From JBNLBT01 sp050303435 (GTDB taxonomy: Bacteria > Pseudomonadota > Gammaproteobacteria > Xanthomonadales > Marinicellaceae), in assembly GCA_050303435.1 (NCBI GenBank), contig JBNLBT010000024.1:1-36778 (forward strand): 36,778 bases of DNA. The letters run 5' to 3'. Positions within the stretch are counted from its first letter, which is position 1. Each line of letters starts with the position of its first letter. This document shows, in pieces, positions 31,707 to 36,778 of the stretch. The position numbers and the translations under genes were made by a program. The notes beneath the pieces are model-generated. The model worked only from the letters and a program-made list of their open reading frames with translations, did no database searches and was not told where the DNA came from.

Positions 31707-32876
31707 TTACAGTGGCACGCGCTCGCCGTTGTCCAGCAGCCGCAGGTATTCGCCGTTGTCAATCAGCAGGCCTTCCGAGCGTCGCGGCGGAAAGCTGGAG
31801 ACGTAGTCTTTGGGGTGTTTCACATCGATGGCATACACCCGGCCGTTGTGCAGTTTTTTGACCTTGGACTGCAGGGTGTGCCCAACCACCACAGCGCGCG
31901 CGTGAAAGGGCTCTAACCCTTGCGCCACATCCTGCACGGACAGATTGTCCTTGAAATAGCCGCGATACCAGGCCGGTCCGGTGCGGGTTGAGATCAGCAG
32001 ATCGGTTGTCTGAGGGTCCTTGCGGGTGAAGTACGGTCGGCGGTAGTGTGCGCGGATGGCCGTGTTGATTTCCTCCAAGCTCATTTTAAGATCTGCGACC
32101 TTTGGGTGCACCCCGCCGTGGGTGAACAGGTGGCCGTTGATGCGCTCAATCGTATTCTTGCTGGCCAGCCAGCGACCGATGTAGGCATCGTCTGCATACA
32201 ACTGCATTTGACTTTTGCCCAGCATGGCGGCGATGTGGAAGTATTTCTCCGAGGCGCTCTGAAAATTGCCCTGCAGGTTTTTGATTTCGTGATTGCCCAG
32301 AATGAAATGCACCCGCCCGTCGGCGGCCAGCGCGTCCTGCTCCAGCTTATAGATCAACCACAACACCTGCGTCACCGAATCGCCGCGGTCGACGAAGTCG
32401 CCCAGCAACACCAGATGGCCGGTGCCAAATTGCCAGTTCAGTTGCGCGTCGATCACCTGGTGCGCAATGAGAAAATCCCTGAACGCCTTGAAGCCGCTTT
32501 CAATGTCGGACAGCGCCAGGATCGGCGCGCCGTCATCGTACACCGCCGGTGGTGTGGCGATGCGGGGGTTGACCTGCACGGTGAATTCCTGAGACTCCAG
32601 CGCAAATCGCGCCGTCACGGCAAACGGCCGATCGCCCGTTTCGTGGCGTTCTTCCAGGTAAAACCCTTCGGGCCGTTGACCGCGGATGGTTTGCACGCTG
32701 AGGCCGTCGGGCCGATAAAAAATGTGCGGGCCCTCGCCGTCCACTTTGTAGGCCAGTGAATTCTGGTTGTAGTACGCGTCCGCGCCGATGTACACGCCGA
32801 AAGCCACCGCCGCAGCCAGCAGGATCAATGCGGTGATGAAAAAATGTTTCAGGTTGTGCAAAATCAGGCGCATCAT
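31707..32876 (-). CDS. Membrane-anchored metallophosphoesterase
   Basis: The 389-residue protein has an N-terminal transmembrane anchor (about 13-32, FFITALILLAAAVAFGVYIG) and then a calcineurin-like phosphoesterase core: SDIES at 123-127, GDFVDRGD at 159-166, GNHE at 194-197, HGGVHP at about 253-258 and VVGHT near the end. In the first motif the canonical D-x-H reads D-I-E, so one usual histidine metal ligand is replaced by Glu. All other metal ligands look intact. The catalytic domain probably faces the periplasm. Its start overlaps the stop of the HAAS-domain gene (ATGA), making it the third gene of the padR operon. Confidence 0.82.
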   Translation of the reverse strand: MMRLILHNLKHFFITALILLAAAVAFGVYIGADAYYNQNSLAYKVDGEGPHIFYRPDGLSVQTIRGQRPEGFYLEERHETGDRPFAVTARFALESQEFTVQVNPRIATPPAVYDDGAPILALSDIESGFKAFRDFLIAHQVIDAQLNWQFGTGHLVLLGDFVDRGDSVTQVLWLIYKLEQDALAADGRVHFILGNHEIKNLQGNFQSASEKYFHIAAMLGKSQMQLYADDAYIGRWLASKNTIERINGHLFTHGGVHPKVADLKMSLEEINTAIRAHYRRPYFTRKDPQTTDLLISTRTGPAWYRGYFKDNLSVQDVAQGLEPFHARAVVVGHTLQSKVKKLHNGRVYAIDVKHPKDYVSSFPPRRSEGLLIDNGEYLRLLDNGERVPL

Positions 32877-33436
32877 GGGTTTTTCCGGTGGTTTTTCAGC
32901 GATTTCAAAACGCGGTGCGTGAGCAACCACACGGCCACACTGGCCAGCAGGCTCAACGGCGCCAGCCAGCCGCCCAGCAGTTCACTGGCTTGCGGCCATT
33001 GCCCGTCGGCAAAGGCGATCACCACACTGTGGCCGTGCGAGGCGGTCCACAGGCCCACGCGGTCGGGGAACATCAGTTTGAGCACGCCCAGCGCCAGCAG
33101 CAGGCCGGCCACGCCGTAGCCGAACACCGCCATGCCCACACGCAGGCCGCGGCCCACCTGTTGACGGATGCGCGCGATGGCACGAAAGCCCTGCGGCGGC
33201 TGTGCGCCACTGAGCACGTGTTCCACGTATTGCCCCGCCAGTTCCCGCGGTGAACCGAAGCCGGCCAATATCGCGTCCACAGCGACCGGCTGACCACTCG
33301 CCTCGCCGGCTTCCAGGGCGTCGTGCACGTGGCTTTCGATCTCGCGCAAGACTTCTTCGGCGTCGTCCCGATGCAGTCGCGACAGGTATTGATTCAGTGA
33401 TTTCAGGTACGCGTGCAACGCGTCTCGATTGGACAT
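32873..33436 (-). CDS. HAAS/DUF1700-type membrane protein
   Basis: The 187-residue protein begins with the HAAS domain typical of DUF1700 proteins (YLKSLNQYLSRLHRDDAEEVLREIESHVHDALEAG). This is followed by two or three transmembrane helices (MAVFGYGVAGLLLALGVLKLMF; LAPLSLLASVAVWLLTHRVL). Such proteins are commonly encoded next to PadR regulators and are thought to mediate envelope signalling. The start at 33436 is fixed by a GAGGAG site. It lies ten bases after padR and overlaps the phosphoesterase gene by four bases. Confidence 0.8.
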   Translation of the reverse strand: MSNRDALHAYLKSLNQYLSRLHRDDAEEVLREIESHVHDALEAGEASGQPVAVDAILAGFGSPRELAGQYVEHVLSGAQPPQGFRAIARIRQQVGRGLRVGMAVFGYGVAGLLLALGVLKLMFPDRVGLWTASHGHSVVIAFADGQWPQASELLGGWLAPLSLLASVAVWLLTHRVLKSLKNHRKNP

Positions 33437-33446
33437 TTGTATCTCC

Positions 33447-33812
33447 TCAAGTCTCAAGCCCGTGCGGGCCCGGGTGTTGCAATAAATGTTCAATGTCGCT
33501 GACGGAGCGGCGCCAGCGCGCCGCCAGCGCATCCAGCCGGGCGGCGCCTTCATCGCTCAGCCGATAGTATTTGCGCGGTCGCGTGTCGCCTTCCTGCACC
33601 CATTGCGCGGCGATCAGGCCGTCGCGTTTGAGGCGGTCCAGCAGCGGGTACAATGTGCCTTCGGTGATGCGCATGGTTTCCAGGCCGTGCAGGGTTTTCA
33701 GCAATTCAAGGCCATACAATGTGCGTCCCTTGAGCACCGCCAGGATGACCAGTTCGAGGCTGCCCTTGCGCAATTGCACGTCCCATTTTTCGTTCAAATT
33801 GTCTGCATTCAT
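33447..33812 (-). CDS. PadR-family transcriptional regulator
   Basis: The 121-residue PadR-type winged-helix repressor has the family pattern RKGSLELVILAVLKGRTLYGLELLKTL, then ITEGTLYPLLDRLKRDGLIAAQW and RKYYRLSDEGAARL. The C-terminal helix (about 95-115) serves dimerisation. PadR proteins usually repress their own operon and respond to small molecules or envelope signals. It is the first gene of the padR-HAAS-phosphoesterase operon. Inverted repeats in the divergent region upstream are good candidates for its operators. Confidence 0.9.
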   Translation of the reverse strand: MNADNLNEKWDVQLRKGSLELVILAVLKGRTLYGLELLKTLHGLETMRITEGTLYPLLDRLKRDGLIAAQWVQEGDTRPRKYYRLSDEGAARLDALAARWRRSVSDIEHLLQHPGPHGLET

Positions 33813-33825
33813 TTTGGCGACACAC

Positions 33826-33884
33826 TATACCTTGTATTACATAGCAAACAGCATACTGCAGTTAGCCTTGCATTGCAAGGTATA
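33826..33884. promoter_or_regulatory. Divergent promoter region with PadR operator-like repeats
   Basis: TATACCTTG (33826-33834) and its exact complement CAAGGTATA (33876-33884) flank 41 bases. The palindrome CCTTGCA-T-TGCAAGG (33866-33880) overlaps the second copy. A minus-strand promoter candidate for padR, TTGCAA (33873-33878), 17 bases, TATGCT (33850-33855), is covered by the palindrome. A plus-strand TATAAT (33881-33886) faces the DUF1579-like gene. This arrangement suits autoregulation and possible control of the divergent gene. Confidence 0.5.
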
Positions 33885-33975
33885 ATTGAATGGTCGAAGC
33901 CCGATCTTCCGCGAAGCCTTGCGTCTCAACCCGATGGCTGTCAGAATGGCGTGCAACCGTTCAACAGGAAACGCC

Positions 33976-34572
33976 ATGCAAAAACACACATTGTTGCCAC
34001 TGATCTTCTGCGGACTCTGTGCGGTTCATGCCCTCGCTGCCGCCGCAGACAAGGCGCCAATCGATGGCGCGCCGTGTGCCCACGGTCAGGCACACCCCCA
34101 GGCTGCGGCTGAACTGGCCCAGTTTGAATTTCTGATTGGCGATTTCAGCATCGCCTCGCACATCTGGCAAGTGGACAAGTGGTCACCGCCGCGCCCCGGG
34201 CCGAAGGCGCGCTGGAATGGCCATTACGGTCTCGGCGGCATGGCCATTGTGGACGAGTGGTATGACCCGGACCCGGCACACGACCCGATGGCGCCGCGCG
34301 GCATCAACGTGCGCATTTACGACGCCGCTTCGTCGCAGTGGAAAATGATGTGGGTGGCCACCGGCGCGGCACAGGTGCAGGATTTGCGCGCCGAAATGCG
34401 CGACGGCGTGTTGACCATGTGGCAGGTGTACCCGACGCGGGAAGACTTCAAGGCGGAATTTATCGTGGAGGACGCCGATCACTGGCATCGCATCAGCTAC
34501 CGGCGCGACGCCGCAGGGGACTGGGCGCCGCAGTACAAGCTGGCAGCGACGCGTTTGCCCTGCACGCAGTAA
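33976..34572 (+). CDS. Exported DUF1579-like protein
   Basis: The 198-residue product has a signal peptide (about 1-23, LLPLIFCGLCAVHALAAAA) and a lipocalin-like beta-rich mature domain resembling DUF1579 (FEFLIGDFSIAS, then ARWNGHYGLGGMAIVDEWYD and RIYDAASSQWKMMWVATG). Function is unknown. Start at 33976 is supported by an AGGA site eight bases upstream. It is transcribed away from padR, and the shared control region suggests that it might be coregulated. Confidence 0.75.
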   Translation: MQKHTLLPLIFCGLCAVHALAAAADKAPIDGAPCAHGQAHPQAAAELAQFEFLIGDFSIASHIWQVDKWSPPRPGPKARWNGHYGLGGMAIVDEWYDPDPAHDPMAPRGINVRIYDAASSQWKMMWVATGAAQVQDLRAEMRDGVLTMWQVYPTREDFKAEFIVEDADHWHRISYRRDAAGDWAPQYKLAATRLPCTQ

Positions 34573-34685
34573 TGCGGCGCAACCGCTGCGGATTAACAGC
34601 ACCGGACATGACCGCGCGCGACGTGTTTGTCGGGCTGGCGAGGCCTGCTGAAAACTGTTAGACTGCGGGTTTTGGCCTGTTTGTG

Positions 34686-35471
34686 ATGTCTATGGAAAAT
34701 CCACCTGTTTTGCCCGTGGGGCATGTGATTCGTTGCGCGCTATCGGAGATCAACAGGCACTGGCGTTTTTTTTTGCCGTTGACCGCATTGTATCTGCTGC
34801 TGAGTGTGGCGCTGGAATACGGGGCTGTCTGGATCAGTATGAACCGCTGGTTCTCAGGCATTTCCGGTTTCTTTTTTCTACAGTTGCTGTATCAACTGGT
34901 CGGGCTGGTTTTCACCGTGAAATTTGCCATCGCCGTGCACCGCGCGGTGTTGCTGCGACAATTCACCTGGTCAGCCGTGTTCCGTTTTGAGGGCCGGGAC
35001 GGTCTGTACATCGGCGTCACGATTGTCCTGTACGTGGGTTTGACTTTGCTGATCTTGCTCAGCGGGTTCGTGCTGACGCAGTTGCAAGCGCTTGAGGACA
35101 TGAAACCTGTTTTCAAATTGACTGCCATGGTGCTGTTTGTCTACGTTGTGTCCCGCGTCTCTTTGGTCTTTCCTGCCATCGCGGTGGACCGTTTCATGTC
35201 TTTGCACGCCGCCTGGAAACGCACATGGGGTTATGGCTTGCAGCTGTTCGGCTTGTTGGGTGTGTTGCCGGTGCTGATCGGTCATGCCATCGAGCGGACG
35301 CCCGATGACGTGTTGGGCTGGGTCATCACCTGGTCTCTGGTGGGCACGCTGTGTGTGTTTGAAGTGGCGCTGTTGTCGCACAGTTACCGTGTGCTGGTGA
35401 TCGAACATCCGAGGCCGGAAGACGCGCACGCACACGATGGAGCGGCCACGCAAAATCGGCCCGATGAGTGA
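34686..35471 (+). CDS. Polytopic membrane protein of unknown function
   Basis: The 261-residue protein has about six hydrophobic helices (FFLPLTALYLLLSVALEYGAV, FFFLQLLYQLVGLVFTV, GVTIVLYVGLTLLILLSGFVL, LTAMVLFVYVVSRVSLVFPAIAV, LQLFGLLGVLPVLIG, VITWSLVGTLCVFEVALL). The motif RVSLVFPAIAVDRFMSLHAAWKRTWG between helices resembles the YciC/'glycerophosphoryl diester' type integral membrane domains, but I cannot assign it firmly. The C-terminus is hydrophilic and His/Asp-rich. ATG 34686 or 34692 is the likely start. A GTG at 34683 is also in frame. Confidence 0.7.
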   Translation: MSMENPPVLPVGHVIRCALSEINRHWRFFLPLTALYLLLSVALEYGAVWISMNRWFSGISGFFFLQLLYQLVGLVFTVKFAIAVHRAVLLRQFTWSAVFRFEGRDGLYIGVTIVLYVGLTLLILLSGFVLTQLQALEDMKPVFKLTAMVLFVYVVSRVSLVFPAIAVDRFMSLHAAWKRTWGYGLQLFGLLGVLPVLIGHAIERTPDDVLGWVITWSLVGTLCVFEVALLSHSYRVLVIEHPRPEDAHAHDGAATQNRPDE

Positions 35472-35553
35472 GGCACATCAATCGACGTGTTGCGCGGTTC
35501 CTGAGCCGTTGAATTCGCGCCGCTGATCACCCTTGATTCTGCGGCCTTGGGAT

Positions 35554-36372
35554 TCAGACCACCGCTTCCACTGCGCGCAGTTTTTTCCTTACAGGCACCT
35601 TGAAGTGTGCCTGGTGCAGTAAATCGGTGCCGCACTCCAGATCCGACGCCCAATCGAGGAACGCATCGATCATGGCCCGGCCCTTGAAGGCCTGGCCGTG
35701 CTGCGGCACGATCATCTGCACGTCCATCTCACGCACCATGCGGGCCCACAGGCGCGTCACTTTGCCGCAGGACATGTAGCGGCGGTGGAATTTTTCCATG
35801 CGCGGCACGTGGGCGGCGAAATCGCGCACGTACGGATCGCTGGTGTCGTCCACCATGGAGGCGCCCATGTCGCCGGAGAAAAGGATCTTGCTGACCGGAT
35901 CGTACAGCTGGAAGTTGCCCACCGAGTGCAGAAAATGCGCCGGCACGATCAGCAGTTCAGCCTCGCCCAGTTGCACCGTGGAACCGGCGTCGTCGACTTC
36001 CAGAATGCGCTCGGCGATCTGGCCAATCTGCTTGTCGAAATGGCGCGACACCAGGTGCGGCAGAAAACGCCCCCAGAGTTTAGACACCAACACCTGTGCA
36101 TTGGTGTTGATCAGCCAGCGGTCGATCGCCGATATGATGTCCGGGTCCTGGTGCGAGGCGAAGATGTAACTGAGCTGATCCAGTCGGATGTGTTGCGCGA
36201 TCGCCAGGGTCAGCGGGATGTAGGTCAGATCGCCGCCCGGGTCGAGCAGCATGGCCCGGTTGTTGTTGATGATCATGAACTGGTTGGCCTGCACGCCGTG
36301 GCCTTCAACCAGATCGCTGAAACACAGGCAGGTGTGTTGCCCGTTCTGATACAGAATGTGGGGTTTTTTCAT
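35554..36372 (-). CDS. ODP-type metallo-beta-lactamase-fold (diiron) protein
   Basis: The 272-residue protein has the metallo-beta-lactamase fold of the oxygen-binding diiron ODP group related to flavodiiron proteins. The first metal motif is HQDPDI (His74, Asp76, Asp78) in place of HxHxDH. The other ligands are His149 in HFLHSVGNFQ, Asp168 in FSGDMG and His225 in VPQHG. No flavodoxin or sensory domain is fused. It may sense or reduce O2 or NO, or act in redox signalling (inference). The start at 36372 excludes an Arg-rich, non-conserved extension. A weak GGA site lies upstream. Confidence 0.82.
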   Translation of the reverse strand: MKKPHILYQNGQHTCLCFSDLVEGHGVQANQFMIINNNRAMLLDPGGDLTYIPLTLAIAQHIRLDQLSYIFASHQDPDIISAIDRWLINTNAQVLVSKLWGRFLPHLVSRHFDKQIGQIAERILEVDDAGSTVQLGEAELLIVPAHFLHSVGNFQLYDPVSKILFSGDMGASMVDDTSDPYVRDFAAHVPRMEKFHRRYMSCGKVTRLWARMVREMDVQMIVPQHGQAFKGRAMIDAFLDWASDLECGTDLLHQAHFKVPVRKKLRAVEAVV

Positions 36373-36634
36373 GCGCTTGTTCCGTTCGGTTGTGCTCGTC
36401 TTCCGGCGCCGACGCACCCGCATCCGCACCGCCTTTGGCTTGCACACCCACCCCACGCAGGGCGTTTAAGCCACCGGTCGCGCCCCGCCGATCCGTTTGA
36501 ATCAACATCAGGACCGTCGCGCGCCGGTAGATGCAGCATAGCATCGCGCCGATGGCCATTTTTTCACCCAGGTCAAGTTTTTGACGCTCTGGACATGCGT
36601 TATACTTGGGGCCAATCAAGAACGGATCCTCTGC

Positions 36635-36778
36635 ATGCACACGCTGGAACTCTGGACGCAATGGCTGTTGCTTTTGTTCACCTGGCTGCTGGTGGACGAC
36701 CCTTTGAGCGGGCAGGCGCAAGCACTGATCGATCTGACCGCCGCTGAAGGGGCCAGCGACAGTTATTATTTTCTGCTC
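36635..36778 (+). CDS. Start of an unidentified gene, cut by the window end
   Basis: Forty-eight codons remain open from the ATG at 36635 to the edge. The product begins MHTLELWTQWLLLLFTWLLVDDP, with a Leu/Trp-rich hydrophobic stretch that may be a signal or membrane segment, followed by a soluble-looking part. A TATACT (36601-36606) lies upstream as a -10 candidate. A TTGACG (36581-36586) is only 14 bases before it, too close for a standard -35. No family can be assigned from this fragment. The 262-bp gap before it holds no other gene that I can support. Confidence 0.5.
   Translation, partial: MHTLELWTQWLLLLFTWLLVDDPLSGQAQALIDLTAAEGASDSYYFLL

Noticed and set aside
35698..36747. Long plus-strand open frame (about 350 codons) over the ODP-type gene
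   Set aside because: It mirrors a gene with complete metal-binding motifs on the other strand, and its translation is low-complexity His/Gln/Val-rich.

Overview
The window looks like a chromosomal segment of a moderately GC-rich gammaproteobacterium. The main reason is an intact-order F1Fo ATP synthase operon (atpI-B-E-F-H-A-G-D-C) whose proteins resemble proteobacterial subunits. The order Lysobacterales (Xanthomonadales) or a related marine group is my guess from protein style only. I see no rRNA, tRNA, CRISPR array, transposase or phage module. The sequence is not error-free: there is one ambiguous base (5890), and atpD carries an apparent one-base frameshift plus a substitution at its Walker B aspartate.

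Left part (1-7300), all on the minus strand: an operon of three diverged tandem paralogues encoding exported beta-propeller-like proteins of unknown function (7223 down to 2208) is followed by an exported metallo-beta-lactamase-fold hydrolase and a CorA-family cation transporter. Next come a translationally coupled SRPBCC protein and MerR regulator on the plus strand (7339-8342). They converge, one base apart, with a minus-strand cluster of an M48-like exported metalloprotease and two overlapping DUF697-type GTPases (11787 down to 8344). A DUF1232-like protein with a basic tail (11888-12424) precedes the atp operon.

Centre (12450-19650): the atp operon has a good sigma70 promoter (TTGCTT-17-TATAAT), a leader with stacked dyads including a terminator-like hairpin, nine genes, and a clear intrinsic terminator. 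Directly behind it is an AT-rich stretch with a long imperfect inverted repeat, an orphan exported protein and a small TonB-C-like protein.

Right part (21000-36778): accessory and housekeeping single genes. These are a LysR regulator divergent from doxX and a DODA-type extradiol dioxygenase; a SulP anion transporter; a COG4637-like ATPase; a small membrane protein; a palindrome-dense gene-free stretch (about 27046-27267); a large exported matrixin-like/RTX protein; a DUF3667 membrane protein; a cupin; and a small anchored protein. A padR-HAAS-metallophosphoesterase operon follows, with paired inverted operator-like sites in its divergent promoter region. The window ends with a DUF1579-like exported protein, a polytopic membrane protein, an ODP-type metallo-beta-lactamase-fold protein and the start of one further gene cut by the window edge.

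The genes do not form one pathway. The clearest functional units are the atp operon, the triple-paralogue operon, the GTPase pair, the LysR/DoxX/dioxygenase group and the PadR operon.
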